Position numbers and translations under genes: made by a program. 64,000 nt of DNA from Leptasterias polaris (taxonomy: Eukaryota > Echinodermata > Asteroidea > Forcipulatida > Asteriidae): positions 124,001 through 188,000 of the forward strand of contig JAZGTN010000016.1 of NCBI GenBank assembly GCA_037783415.1. The letters run 5' to 3'. This document shows, piece after piece, positions 21,452-35,701 of this stretch; position 1 is the stretch's first letter, and every line of letters begins with the position of its first letter. The notes under the pieces are model-generated. The model was given only the letters and a program-made list of their open reading frames with translations. It was not told the DNA's origin and ran no database searches.

Positions 21452-23229
21452 GGGTGCACTACTCTAAATCGACCAAAAATTCATGCGCCAAGCTACTTAT
21501 CATAATTTGTAAACCCACAACTTATTTTTAATTATAACGTTTTGGGGGTCATGCAACTAATAGAGTGTGTAATTATAGGAACTTATCACAACCTGGGGGT
21601 TCTGGGTTTCAAGTTTTGAGGAGATTTGATAAATTTGGGCTTTAAAGTTGGTCCTATTTAGCTTGGGAATTGGAGGAGTGCCTCCTGAAAACTGGCGGCA
21701 AGTCGGTTTGGGAAAAAACACATTTTCGGGGGTGTTTTTTTTCTGGGGTAATTAGCAAAAATTCCAAACGGCTGACCTGCCAAAAATTGAAAAGAAATCT
21801 GAAGTTTAGTGGTCTGAAAATATATTTGATTGGTTTTCAAGAGGCTGAGAGACTTTTAACAATTTTTTGAGAATTTTTGAATATTTAGCATTTATCATTG
21901 TTTGCTATGGGAGTCTATTTAGAGGGGTGAAACCTATATAGATACAAAATGGTGGCGCCCGCTACACCCGTGTACCCGTGTGCTTGTTGTTATAACGGTT
22001 TTGTAGGCTTGAAACGACGACAGTAATGTGTTGTATGGGGGCACTTTTCGTCAGTTGTTGCTGTGTTTACATTGAACACATCATTCCTTTGGCTGTATTA
22101 ACAGATAGTATATAGTAATAATGTTGCTATGTGTTCCTAAAATTACAAAACAACAGAATAATTCAACGTTCCAAAGAAAGGTTTGCTGGGTTTGGTTTTT
22201 AGTGTAAGACTATATCGACGAGTATGAGACTATCACGGTAAGTCACATTCAAGAAACTCAAGAATCTTCAGTGGCTGGTTGTTCAGGGGAAAAGTAGAGA
22301 CAAACCATCAACAGACTATGTGAAGATGACATAGGCGGTGGGTGGTTGATATGGCATCATGAATGTCAAGTTCCCGGGAACTGATTGCATGTGTGAAACC
22401 CTAGCCCTCGCAGCCAAAACCATAGCCCTCAGCAAAAACCCACAGCCTACACCCAAACCCTAGCCATCGGCCAAAACCCTAGCCATCGGCACAAACCCTA
22501 GCCGTCGGCGCCCAAACCCTAGCATACACCCCAAACCCTATAGCCATCAGCCCAAAACCCTAGCTCTTAGTCTAAACCCTAGTTTACAGTCTTAACCTTA
22601 GTTTACAGTCTTAACCTATTGTCCACAACTAACCGTATAGTATCTGGAATGGAATTTTGCAACATGCCCCGCCCACCCCCCGCCCACCCCTTTACCCCCC
22701 CCCCTTAACAGCTAGGAAGATGAAACTTGGAAGAACAATAAATGTGGTAAAATGTGTTTGTTTGTTGGGAACTTTGTTATAAAGTTCACAATTTTAAACT
22801 CAATATGAATACATGGTTAGAAAAGTTGGAGGGAAAGCAAAAACGCCCCCCCCCCCAACTCAAGGCCCCCTTCCAACCTGTTTCCCTTTTTACCGCTTCT
22901 CCACAATAATTAACCCCCTCTTGTCGATTAATTAAATAGTTTGTAAGGTTTTTAGAATCTTATTACGAAAAAGAGACATGTTAATAACTTTTTGAGGGAA
23001 GATTTGGACGTAACTTCCAAGTATTCCAGTATAATGTACACAGTGTGTCATGCAGGTTTTTCCTCTCGCATTGCTTAAAGTACATGTAAATGCTTCAACA
23101 TGTTTGACCTTGTTGTAGACAAACGCAATAAAATATTCCAATTTTTTTTCCAGATTTCATATCAGTGACTTATTCTCAACATTTTAAGCATAATTTTTTC
23201 CCCATAAAGAATAATTGACTGCCCTTATA
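21452..23229. repeat. Satellite monomer M12
   Basis: 1778 bp = 1757 + 10 + 11. Element 21452-21934, telomere-like block 22396-22618, C1 22695-22704, C2 22846-22856. Private A to T at 22282. Confidence 0.95.
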
Positions 23230-25009
23230 GGGTGCACTACTCTAAATCGACCAAAAATTCATGCGCCAAGCTACTTATCATAATTTGTAAACCCACAACT
23301 TATTTTTAATTATAACGTTTTGGGGGTCATGCAACTAATAGAGTGTGTAATTATAGGAACTTATCACAACCTGGGGGTTCTGGGTTTCAAGTTTTGAGGA
23401 GATTTGATAAATTTGGGCTTTAAAGTTGGTCCTATTTAGCTTGGGAATTGGAGGAGTGCCTCCTGAAAACTGGCGGCAAGTCGGTTTGGGAAAAAACACA
23501 TTTTCGGGGGTGTTTTTTTTCTGGGGTAATTAGCAAAAATTCCAAACGGCTGACCTGCCAAAAATTGAAAAGAAATCTGAAGTTTAGTGGTCTGAAAATA
23601 TATTTGATTGGTTTTCAAGAGGCTGAGAGACTTTTAACAATTTTTTGAGAATTTTTGAATATTTAGCATTTATCATTGTTTGCTATGGGAGTCTATTTAG
23701 AGGGGTGAAACCTATATAGATACAAAATGGTGGCGCCCGCTACACCCGTGTACCCGTGTGCTTGTTGTTATAACGGTTTTGTAGGCTTGAAACGACGACA
23801 GTAATGTGTTGTATGGGGGCACTTTTCGTCAGTTGTTGCTGTGTTTACATTGAACACATCATTCCTTTGGCTGTATTAACAGATAGTATATAGTAATAAT
23901 GTTGCTATGTGTTCCTAAAATTACAAAACAACAGAATAATTCAACGTTCCAAAGAAAGGTTTGCTGGGTTTGGTTTTTAGTGTAAGACTATATCGACGAG
24001 TATGAGACTATCACGGTAAGTCACATTCAAGAAACTCAAGAATCTTCAGTGGCTGGTTGATCAGGGGAAAAGTAGAGACAAACCATCAACAGACTATGTG
24101 AAGATGACATAGGCGGTGGGTGGTTGATATGGCATCATGAATGTCAAGTTCCCGGGAACTGATTGCATGTGTGAAACCCTAGCCCTCGCAGCCAAAACCA
24201 TAGCCCTCAGCAAAAACCCACAGCCTACACCCAAACCCTAGCCATCGGCCAAAACCCTAGCCATCGGCACAAACCCTAGCCGTCGGCGCCCAAACCCTAG
24301 CATACACCCCAAACCCTATAGCCATCAGCCCAAAACCCTAGCTCTTAGTCTAAACCCTAGTTTACAGTCTTAACCTTAGTTTACAGTCTTAACCTATTGT
24401 CCACAACTAACCGTATAGTATCTGGAATGGAATTTTGCAACATGCCCCGCCCACCCCCCGCCCACCCCTTTACCCACCCCCCCCTTAACAGCTAGGAAGA
24501 TGAAACTTGGAAGAACAATAAATGTGGTAAAATGTGTTTGTTTGTTGGGAACTTTGTTATAAAGTTCACAATTTTAAACTCAATATGAATACATGGTTAG
24601 AAAAGTTGGAGGGAAAGCAAAAACGCCCCCCCCCCCAACTCAAGGCCCGCTTCCAACCTGTTTCCCTTTTTACCGCTTCTCCACAATAATTAACCCCCTC
24701 TTGTCGATTAATTAAATAGTTTGTAAGGTTTTTAGAATCTTATTACGAAAAAGAGACATGTTAATAACTTTTTGAGGGAAGATTTGGACGTAACTTCCAA
24801 GTATTCCAGTATAATGTACACAGTGTGTCATGCAGGTTTTTCCTCTCGCATTGCTTAAAGTACATGTAAATGCTTCAACATGTTTGACCTTGTTGTAGAC
24901 AAACGCAATAAAATATTCCAATTTTTTTTCCAGATTTCATATCAGTGACTTATTCTCAACATTTTAAGCATAATTTTTTCCCCATAAAGAATAATTGACT
25001 GCCCTTATA
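23230..25009. repeat. Satellite monomer M13 (interrupted C1)
   Basis: 1780 bp = 1757 + 12 + 11. Element 23230-23712, telomere-like block 24174-24396. C1 24473-24484 is CCC-A-C8 (A at 24476), C2 24626-24636. C to G at 24649. Both variants recur together only in M26. Confidence 0.95.
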
Positions 25010-26790
25010 GGGTGCACTACTCTAAATCGACCAAAAATTCATGCGCCAAGCTACTTATCATAATTTGTAAACCCACAACTTATTTTTAATTATAACGTTT
25101 TGGGGGTCATGCAACTAATAGAGTGTGTAATTATAGGAACTTATCACAACCTGGGGGTTCTGGGTTTCAAGTTTTGAGGAGATTTGATAAATTTGGGCTT
25201 TAAAGTTGGTCCTATTTAGCTTGGGAATTGGAGGAGTGCCTCCTGAAAACTGGCGGCAAGTCGGTTTGGGAAAAAACACATTTTCGGGGGTGTTTTTTTT
25301 CTGGGGTAATTAGCAAAAATTCCAAACGGCTGACCTGCCAAAAATTGAAAAGAAATCTGAAGTTTAGTGGTCTGAAAATATATTTGATTGGTTTTCAAGA
25401 GGCTGAGAGACTTTTAACAATTTTTTGAGAATTTTTGAATATTTAGCATTTATCATTGTTTGCTATGGGAGTCTATTTAGAGGGGTGAAACCTATATAGA
25501 TACAAAATGGTGGCGCCCGCTACACCCGTGTACCCGTGTGCTTGTTGTTATAACGGTTTTGTAGGCTTGAAACGACGACAGTAATGTGTTGTATGGGGGC
25601 ACTTTTCGTCAGTTGTTGCTGTGTTTACATTGAACACATCATTCCTTTGGCTGTATTAACAGATAGTATATAGTAATAATGTTGCTATGTGTTCCTAAAA
25701 TTACAAAACAACAGAATAATTCAACGTTCCAAAGAAAGGTTTGCTGGGTTTGGTTTTTAGTGTAAGACTATATCGACGAGTATGAGACTATCACGGTAAG
25801 TCACATTCAAGAAACTCAAGAATCTTCAGTGGCTGGTTGATCAGGGGAAAAGTAGAGACAAACCATCAACAGACTATGTGAAGATGACATAGGCGGTGGG
25901 TGGTTGATATGGCATCATGAATGTCAAGTTCCCGGGAACTGATTGCATGTGTGAAACCCTAGCCCTCGCAGCCAAAACCATAGCCCTCAGCAAAAACCCA
26001 CAGCCTACACCCAAACCCTAGCCATCGGCCAAAACCCTAGCCATCGGCACAAACCCTAGCCGTCGGCGCCCAAACCCTAGCATACACCCCAAACCCTATA
26101 GCCATCAGCCCAAAACCCTAGCTCTTAGTCTAAACCCTAGTTTACAGTCTTAACCTTAGTTTACAGTCTTAACCTATTGTCCACAACTAACCGTATAGTA
26201 TCTGGAATGGAATTTTGCAACATGCCCCGCCCACCCCCCGCCCACCCCTTTACCCCCCCCCCCCCTTAACAGCTAGGAAGATGAAACTTGGAAGAACAAT
26301 AAATGTGGTAAAATGTGTTTGTTTGTTGGGAACTTTGTTATAAAGTTCACAATTTTAAACTCAATATGAATACATGGTTAGAAAAGTTGGAGGGAAAGCA
26401 AAAACGCCCCCCCCCCCAACTCAAGGCCCCCTTCCAACCTGTTTCCCTTTTTACCGCTTCTCCACAATAATTAACCCCCTCTTGTCGATTAATTAAATAG
26501 TTTGTAAGGTTTTTAGAATCTTATTACGAAAAAGAGACATGTTAATAACTTTTTGAGGGAAGATTTGGACGTAACTTCCAAGTATTCCAGTATAATGTAC
26601 ACAGTGTGTCATGCAGGTTTTTCCTCTCGCATTGCTTAAAGTACATGTAAATGCTTCAACATGTTTGACCTTGTTGTAGACAAACGCAATAAAATATTCC
26701 AATTTTTTTTCCAGATTTCATATCAGTGACTTATTCTCAACATTTTAAGCATAATTTTTTCCCCATAAAGAATAATTGACTGCCCTTATA
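25010..26790. repeat. Satellite monomer M14
   Basis: 1781 bp = 1757 + 13 + 11. Element 25010-25492, telomere-like block 25954-26176, C1 26253-26265, C2 26407-26417. Confidence 0.95.
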
Positions 26791-28576
26791 GGGTGCACTA
26801 CTCTAAATCGACCAAAAATTCATGCGCCAAGCTACTTATCATAATTTGTAAACCCACAACTTATTTTTAATTATAACGTTTTGGGGGTCATGCAACTAAT
26901 AGAGTGTGTAATTATAGGAACTTATCACAACCTGGGGGTTCTGGGTTTCAAGTTTTGAGGAGATTTGATAAATTTGGGCTTTAAAGTTGGTCCTATTTAG
27001 CTTGGGAATTGGAGGAGTGCCTCCTGAAAACTGGCGGCAAGTCGGTTTGGGAAAAAACACATTTTCGGGGGTGTTTTTTTTCTGGGGTAATTAGCAAAAA
27101 TTCCAAACGGCTGACCTGCCAAAAATTGAAAAGAAATCTGAAGTTTAGTGGTCTGAAAATATATTTGATTGGTTTTCAAGAGGCTGAGAGACTTTTAACA
27201 ATTTTTTGAGAATTTTTGAATATTTAGCATTTATCATTGTTTGCTATGGGAGTCTATTTAGAGGGGTGAAACCTATATAGATACAAAATGGTGGCGCCCG
27301 CTACACCCGTGTACCCGTGTGCTTGTTGTTATAACGGTTTTGTAGGCTTGAAACGACGACAGTAATGTGTTGTATGGGGGCACTTTTCGTCAGTTGTTGC
27401 TGTGTTTACATTGAACACATCATTCCTTTGGCTGTATTAACAGATAGTATATAGTAATAATGTTGCTATGTGTTCCTAAAATTACAAAACAACAGAATAA
27501 TTCAACGTTCCAAAGAAAGGTTTGCTGGGTTTGGTTTTTAGTGTAAGACTATATCGACGAGTATGAGACTATCACGGTAAGTCACATTCAAGAAACTCAA
27601 GAATCTTCAGTGGCTGGTTGATCAGGGGAAAAGTAGAGACAAACCATCAACAGACTATGTGAAGATGACATAGGCGGTGGGTGGTTGATATGGCATCATG
27701 AATGTCAAGTTCCCGGGAACTGATTGCATGTGTGAAACCCTAGCCCTCGCAGCCAAAACCATAGCCCTCAGCAAAAACCCACAGCCTACACCCAAACCCT
27801 AGCCATCGGCCAAAACCCTAGCCATCGGCACAAACCCTAGCCGTCGGCGCCCAAACCCTAGCATACACCCCAAACCCTATAGCCATCAGCCCAAAACCCT
27901 AGCTCTTAGTCTAAACCCTAGTTTACAGTCTTAACCTTAGTTTACAGTCTTAACCTATTGTCCACAACTAACCGTATAGTATCTGGAATGGAATTTTGCA
28001 ACATGCCCCGCCCACCCCCCGCCCACCCCTTTACCCCCCCCCCCCCCCCCTTAACAGCTAGGAAGATGAAACTTGGAAGAACAATAAATGTGGTAAAATG
28101 TGTTTGTTTGTTGGGAACTTTGTTATAAAGTTCACAATTTTAAACTCAATATGAATACATGGTTAGAAAAGTTGGAGGGAAAGCAAAAACGCCCCCCCCC
28201 CCCAACTCAAGGCCCCCTTCCAACCTGTTTCCCTTTTTACCGCTTCTCCACAATAATTAACCCCCTCTTGTCGATTAATTAAATAGTTTGTAAGGTTTTT
28301 AGAATCTTATTACGAAAAAGAGACATGTTAATAACTTTTTGAGGGAAGATTTGGACGTAACTTCCAAGTATTCCAGTATAATGTACACAGTGTGTCATGC
28401 AGGTTTTTCCTCTCGCATTGCTTAAAGTACATGTAAATGCTTCAACATGTTTGACCTTGTTGTAGACAAACGCAATAAAATATTCCAATTTTTTTTCCAG
28501 ATTTCATATCAGTGACTTATTCTCAACATTTTAAGCATAATTTTTTCCCCATAAAGAATAATTGACTGCCCTTATA
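26791..28576. repeat. Satellite monomer M15
   Basis: 1786 bp = 1757 + 17 + 12. Element 26791-27273, telomere-like block 27735-27957, C1 28034-28050, C2 28192-28203. Confidence 0.95.
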
Positions 28577-30356
28577 GGGTGCACTACTCTAAATCGACCA
28601 AAAATTCATGCGCCAAGCTACTTATCATAATTTGTAAACCCACAACTTATTTTTAATTATAACGTTTTGGGGGTCATGCAACTAATAGAGTGTGTAATTA
28701 TAGGAACTTATCACAACCTGGGGGTTCTGGGTTTCAAGTTTTGAGGAGATTTGATAAATTTGGGCTTTAAAGTTGGTCCTATTTAGCTTGGGAATTGGAG
28801 GAGTGCCTCCTGAAAACTGGCGGCAAGTCGGTTTGGGAAAAAACACATTTTCGGGGGTGTTTTTTTTCTGGGGTAATTAGCAAAAATTCCAAACGGCTGA
28901 CCTGCCAAAAATTGAAAAGAAATCTGAAGTTTAGTGGTCTGAAAATATATTTGATTGGTTTTCAAGAGGCTGAGAGACTTTTAACAATTTTTTGAGAATT
29001 TTTGAATATTTAGCATTTATCATTGTTTGCTATGGGAGTCTATTTAGAGGGGTGAAACCTATATAGATACAAAATGGTGGCGCCCGCTACACCCGTGTAC
29101 CCGTGTGCTTGTTGTTATAACGGTTTTGTAGGCTTGAAACGACGACAGTAATGTGTTGTATGGGGGCACTTTTCGTCAGTTGTTGCTGTGTTTACATTGA
29201 ACACATCATTCCTTTGGCTGTATTAACAGATAGTATATAGTAATAATGTTGCTATGTGTTCCTAAAATTACAAAACAACAGAATAATTCAACGTTCCAAA
29301 GAAAGGTTTGCTGGGTTTGGTTTTTAGTGTAAGACTATATCGACGAGTATGAGACTATCACGGTAAGTCACATTCAAGAAACTCAAGAATCTTCAGTGGC
29401 TGGTTGATCAGGGGAAAAGTAGAGACAAACCATCAACAGACTATGTGAAGATGACATAGGCGGTGGGTGGTTGATATGGCATCATGAATGTCAAGTTCCC
29501 GGGAACTGATTGCATGTGTGAAACCCTAGCCCTCGCAGCCAAAACCATAGCCCTCAGCAAAAACCCACAGCCTACACCCAAACCCTAGCCATCGGCCAAA
29601 ACCCTAGCCATCGGCACAAACCCTAGCCGTCGGCGCCCAAACCCTAGCATACACCCCAAACCCTATAGCCATCAGCCCAAAACCCTAGCTCTTAGTCTAA
29701 ACCCTAGTTTACAGTCTTAACCTTAGTTTACAGTCTTAACCTATTGTCCACAACTAACCGTATAGTATCTGGAATGGAATTTTGCAACATGCCCCGCCCA
29801 CCCCCCGCCCACCCCTTTACCCCCCCCCCCTTAACAGCTAGGAAGATGAAACTTGGAAGAACAATAAATGTGGTAAAATGTGTTTGTTTGTTGGGAACTT
29901 TGTTATAAAGTTCACAATTTTAAACTCAATATGAATACATGGTTAGAAAAGTTGGAGGGAAAGCAAAAACGCCCCCCCCCCCCAACTCAAGGCCCCCTTC
30001 CAACCTGTTTCCCTTTTTACCGCTTCTCCACAATAATTAACCCCCTCTTGTCGATTAATTAAATAGTTTGTAAGGTTTTTAGAATCTTATTACGAAAAAG
30101 AGACATGTTAATAACTTTTTGAGGGAAGATTTGGACGTAACTTCCAAGTATTCCAGTATAATGTACACAGTGTGTCATGCAGGTTTTTCCTCTCGCATTG
30201 CTTAAAGTACATGTAAATGCTTCAACATGTTTGACCTTGTTGTAGACAAACGCAATAAAATATTCCAATTTTTTTTCCAGATTTCATATCAGTGACTTAT
30301 TCTCAACATTTTAAGCATAATTTTTTCCCCATAAAGAATAATTGACTGCCCTTATA
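28577..30356. repeat. Satellite monomer M16
   Basis: 1780 bp = 1757 + 11 + 12. Element 28577-29059, telomere-like block 29521-29743, C1 29820-29830, C2 29972-29983. Same tract lengths as M17, so possibly an adjacent duplicate. Confidence 0.95.
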
Positions 30357-32136
30357 GGGTGCACTACTCTAAATCGACCAAAAATTCATGCGCCAAGCTA
30401 CTTATCATAATTTGTAAACCCACAACTTATTTTTAATTATAACGTTTTGGGGGTCATGCAACTAATAGAGTGTGTAATTATAGGAACTTATCACAACCTG
30501 GGGGTTCTGGGTTTCAAGTTTTGAGGAGATTTGATAAATTTGGGCTTTAAAGTTGGTCCTATTTAGCTTGGGAATTGGAGGAGTGCCTCCTGAAAACTGG
30601 CGGCAAGTCGGTTTGGGAAAAAACACATTTTCGGGGGTGTTTTTTTTCTGGGGTAATTAGCAAAAATTCCAAACGGCTGACCTGCCAAAAATTGAAAAGA
30701 AATCTGAAGTTTAGTGGTCTGAAAATATATTTGATTGGTTTTCAAGAGGCTGAGAGACTTTTAACAATTTTTTGAGAATTTTTGAATATTTAGCATTTAT
30801 CATTGTTTGCTATGGGAGTCTATTTAGAGGGGTGAAACCTATATAGATACAAAATGGTGGCGCCCGCTACACCCGTGTACCCGTGTGCTTGTTGTTATAA
30901 CGGTTTTGTAGGCTTGAAACGACGACAGTAATGTGTTGTATGGGGGCACTTTTCGTCAGTTGTTGCTGTGTTTACATTGAACACATCATTCCTTTGGCTG
31001 TATTAACAGATAGTATATAGTAATAATGTTGCTATGTGTTCCTAAAATTACAAAACAACAGAATAATTCAACGTTCCAAAGAAAGGTTTGCTGGGTTTGG
31101 TTTTTAGTGTAAGACTATATCGACGAGTATGAGACTATCACGGTAAGTCACATTCAAGAAACTCAAGAATCTTCAGTGGCTGGTTGATCAGGGGAAAAGT
31201 AGAGACAAACCATCAACAGACTATGTGAAGATGACATAGGCGGTGGGTGGTTGATATGGCATCATGAATGTCAAGTTCCCGGGAACTGATTGCATGTGTG
31301 AAACCCTAGCCCTCGCAGCCAAAACCATAGCCCTCAGCAAAAACCCACAGCCTACACCCAAACCCTAGCCATCGGCCAAAACCCTAGCCATCGGCACAAA
31401 CCCTAGCCGTCGGCGCCCAAACCCTAGCATACACCCCAAACCCTATAGCCATCAGCCCAAAACCCTAGCTCTTAGTCTAAACCCTAGTTTACAGTCTTAA
31501 CCTTAGTTTACAGTCTTAACCTATTGTCCACAACTAACCGTATAGTATCTGGAATGGAATTTTGCAACATGCCCCGCCCACCCCCCGCCCACCCCTTTAC
31601 CCCCCCCCCCTTAACAGCTAGGAAGATGAAACTTGGAAGAACAATAAATGTGGTAAAATGTGTTTGTTTGTTGGGAACTTTGTTATAAAGTTCACAATTT
31701 TAAACTCAATATGAATACATGGTTAGAAAAGTTGGAGGGAAAGCAAAAACGCCCCCCCCCCCCAACTCAAGGCCCCCTTCCAACCTGTTTCCCTTTTTAC
31801 CGCTTCTCCACAATAATTAACCCCCTCTTGTCGATTAATTAAATAGTTTGTAAGGTTTTTAGAATCTTATTACGAAAAAGAGACATGTTAATAACTTTTT
31901 GAGGGAAGATTTGGACGTAACTTCCAAGTATTCCAGTATAATGTACACAGTGTGTCATGCAGGTTTTTCCTCTCGCATTGCTTAAAGTACATGTAAATGC
32001 TTCAACATGTTTGACCTTGTTGTAGACAAACGCAATAAAATATTCCAATTTTTTTTCCAGATTTCATATCAGTGACTTATTCTCAACATTTTAAGCATAA
32101 TTTTTTCCCCATAAAGAATAATTGACTGCCCTTATA
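30357..32136. repeat. Satellite monomer M17
   Basis: 1780 bp = 1757 + 11 + 12. Element 30357-30839, telomere-like block 31301-31523, C1 31600-31610, C2 31752-31763. Confidence 0.95.
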
Positions 32137-33920
32137 GGGTGCACTACTCTAAATCGACCAAAAATTCATGCGCCAAGCTACTTATCATAATTTGTAAACC
32201 CACAACTTATTTTTAATTATAACGTTTTGGGGGTCATGCAACTAATAGAGTGTGTAATTATAGGAACTTATCACAACCTGGGGGTTCTGGGTTTCAAGTT
32301 TTGAGGAGATTTGATAAATTTGGGCTTTAAAGTTGGTCCTATTTAGCTTGGGAATTGGAGGAGTGCCTCCTGAAAACTGGCGGCAAGTCGGTTTGGGAAA
32401 AAACACATTTTCGGGGGTGTTTTTTTTCTGGGGTAATTAGCAAAAATTCCAAACGGCTGACCTGCCAAAAATTGAAAAGAAATCTGAAGTTTAGTGGTCT
32501 GAAAATATATTTGATTGGTTTTCAAGAGGCTGAGAGACTTTTAACAATTTTTTGAGAATTTTTGAATATTTAGCATTTATCATTGTTTGCTATGGGAGTC
32601 TATTTAGAGGGGTGAAACCTATATAGATACAAAATGGTGGCGCCCGCTACACCCGTGTACCCGTGTGCTTGTTGTTATAACGGTTTTGTAGGCTTGAAAC
32701 GACGACAGTAATGTGTTGTATGGGGGCACTTTTCGTCAGTTGTTGCTGTGTTTACATTGAACACATCATTCCTTTGGCTGTATTAACAGATAGTATATAG
32801 TAATAATGTTGCTATGTGTTCCTAAAATTACAAAACAACAGAATAATTCAACGTTCCAAAGAAAGGTTTGCTGGGTTTGGTTTTTAGTGTAAGACTATAT
32901 CGACGAGTATGAGACTATCACGGTAAGTCACATTCAAGAAACTCAAGAATCTTCAGTGGCTGGTTGATCAGGGGAAAAGTAGAGACAAACCATCAACAGA
33001 CTATGTGAAGATGACATAGGCGGTGGGTGGTTGATATGGCATCATGAATGTCAAGTTCCCGGGAACTGATTGCATGTGTGAAACCCTAGCCCTCGCAGCC
33101 AAAACCATAGCCCTCAGCAAAAACCCACAGCCTACACCCAAACCCTAGCCATCGGCCAAAACCCTAGCCATCGGCACAAACCCTAGCCGTCGGCGCCCAA
33201 ACCCTAGCATACACCCCAAACCCTATAGCCATCAGCCCAAAACCCTAGCTCTTAGTCTAAACCCTAGTTTACAGTCTTAACCTTAGTTTACAGTCTTAAC
33301 CTATTGTCCACAACTAACCGTATAGTATCTGGAATGGAATTTTGCAACATGCCCCGCCCACCCCCCGCCCACCCCTTTACCCCCCCCCCCCCCTTAACAG
33401 CTAGGAAGATGAAACTTGGAAGAACAATAAATGTGGTAAAATGTGTTTGTTTGTTGGGAACTTTGTTATAAAGTTCACAATTTTAAACTCAATATGAATA
33501 CATGGTTAGAAAAGTTGGAGGGAAAGCAAAAACGCCCCCCCCCCCCCAACTCAAGGCCCCCTTCCAACCTGTTTCCCTTTTTACCGCTTCTCCACAATAA
33601 TTAACCCCCTCTTGTCGATTAATTAAATAGTTTGTAAGGTTTTTAGAATCTTATTACGAAAAAGAGACATGTTAATAACTTTTTGAGGGAAGATTTGGAC
33701 GTAACTTCCAAGTATTCCAGTATAATGTACACAGTGTGTCATGCAGGTTTTTCCTCTCGCATTGCTTAAAGTACATGTAAATGCTTCAACATGTTTGACC
33801 TTGTTGTAGACAAACGCAATAAAATATTCCAATTTTTTTTCCAGATTTCATATCAGTGACTTATTCTCAACATTTTAAGCATAATTTTTTCCCCATAAAG
33901 AATAATTGACTGCCCTTATA
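32137..33920. repeat. Satellite monomer M18
   Basis: 1784 bp = 1757 + 14 + 13. Element 32137-32619, telomere-like block 33081-33303, C1 33380-33393, C2 33535-33547. Confidence 0.95.
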
Positions 33921-35701
33921 GGGTGCACTACTCTAAATCGACCAAAAATTCATGCGCCAAGCTACTTATCATAATTTGTAAACCCACAACTTATTTTTAA
34001 TTATAACGTTTTGGGGGTCATGCAACTAATAGAGTGTGTAATTATAGGAACTTATCACAACCTGGGGGTTCTGGGTTTCAAGTTTTGAGGAGATTTGATA
34101 AATTTGGGCTTTAAAGTTGGTCCTATTTAGCTTGGGAATTGGAGGAGTGCCTCCTGAAAACTGGCGGCAAGTCGGTTTGGGAAAAAACACATTTTCGGGG
34201 GTGTTTTTTTTCTGGGGTAATTAGCAAAAATTCCAAACGGCTGACCTGCCAAAAATTGAAAAGAAATCTGAAGTTTAGTGGTCTGAAAATATATTTGATT
34301 GGTTTTCAAGAGGCTGAGAGACTTTTAACAATTTTTTGAGAATTTTTGAATATTTAGCATTTATCATTGTTTGCTATGGGAGTCTATTTAGAGGGGTGAA
34401 ACCTATATAGATACAAAATGGTGGCGCCCGCTACACCCGTGTACCCGTGTGCTTGTTGTTATAACGGTTTTGTAGGCTTGAAACGACGACAGTAATGTGT
34501 TGTATGGGGGCACTTTTCGTCAGTTGTTGCTGTGTTTACATTGAACACATCATTCCTTTGGCTGTATTAACAGATAGTATATAGTAATAATGTTGCTATG
34601 TGTTCCTAAAATTACAAAACAACAGAATAATTCAACGTTCCAAAGAAAGGTTTGCTGGGTTTGGTTTTTAGTGTAAGACTATATCGACGAGTATGAGACT
34701 ATCACGGTAAGTCACATTCAAGAAACTCAAGAATCTTCAGTGGCTGGTTGATCAGGGGAAAAGTAGAGACAAACCATCAACAGACTATGTGAAGATGACA
34801 TAGGCGGTGGGTGGTTGATATGGCATCATGAATGTCAAGTTCCCGGGAACTGATTGCATGTGTGAAACCCTAGCCCTCGCAGCCAAAACCATAGCCCTCA
34901 GCAAAAACCCACAGCCTACACCCAAACCCTAGCCATCGGCCAAAACCCTAGCCATCGGCACAAACCCTAGCCGTCGGCGCCCAAACCCTAGCATACACCC
35001 CAAACCCTATAGCCATCAGCCCAAAACCCTAGCTCTTAGTCTAAACCCTAGTTTACAGTCTTAACCTTAGTTTACAGTCTTAACCTATTGTCCATAACTA
35101 ACCGTATAGTATCTGGAATGGAATTTTGCAACATGCCCCGCCCACCCCCCGCCCACCCCTTTACCCCCCCCCCCCCTTAACAGCTAGGAAGATGAAACTT
35201 GGAAGAACAATAAATGTGGTAAAATGTGTTTGTTTGTTGGGAACTTTGTTATAAAGTTCACAATTTTAAACTCAATATGAATACATGGTTAGAAAAGTTG
35301 GAGGGAAAGCAAAAACGCCCCCCCCCCCAACTCAAGGCCCCCTTCCAACCTGTTTCCCTTTTTACCGCTTCTCCACAATAATTAACCCCCTCTTGTCGAT
35401 TAATTAAATAGTTTGTAAGGTTTTTAGAATCTTATTACGAAAAAGAGACATGTTAATAACTTTTTGAGGGAAGATTTGGACGTAACTTCCAAGTATTCCA
35501 GTATAATGTACACAGTGTGTCATGCAGGTTTTTCCTCTCGCATTGCTTAAAGTACATGTAAATGCTTCAACATGTTTGACCTTGTTGTAGACAAACGCAA
35601 TAAAATATTCCAATTTTTTTTCCAGATTTCATATCAGTGACTTATTCTCAACATTTTAAGCATAATTTTTTCCCCATAAAGAATAATTGACTGCCCTTAT
35701 A
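33921..35701. repeat. Satellite monomer M19
   Basis: 1781 bp = 1757 + 13 + 11. Element 33921-34403, telomere-like block 34865-35087, C1 35164-35176, C2 35318-35328. Private C to T at 35095. Confidence 0.95.
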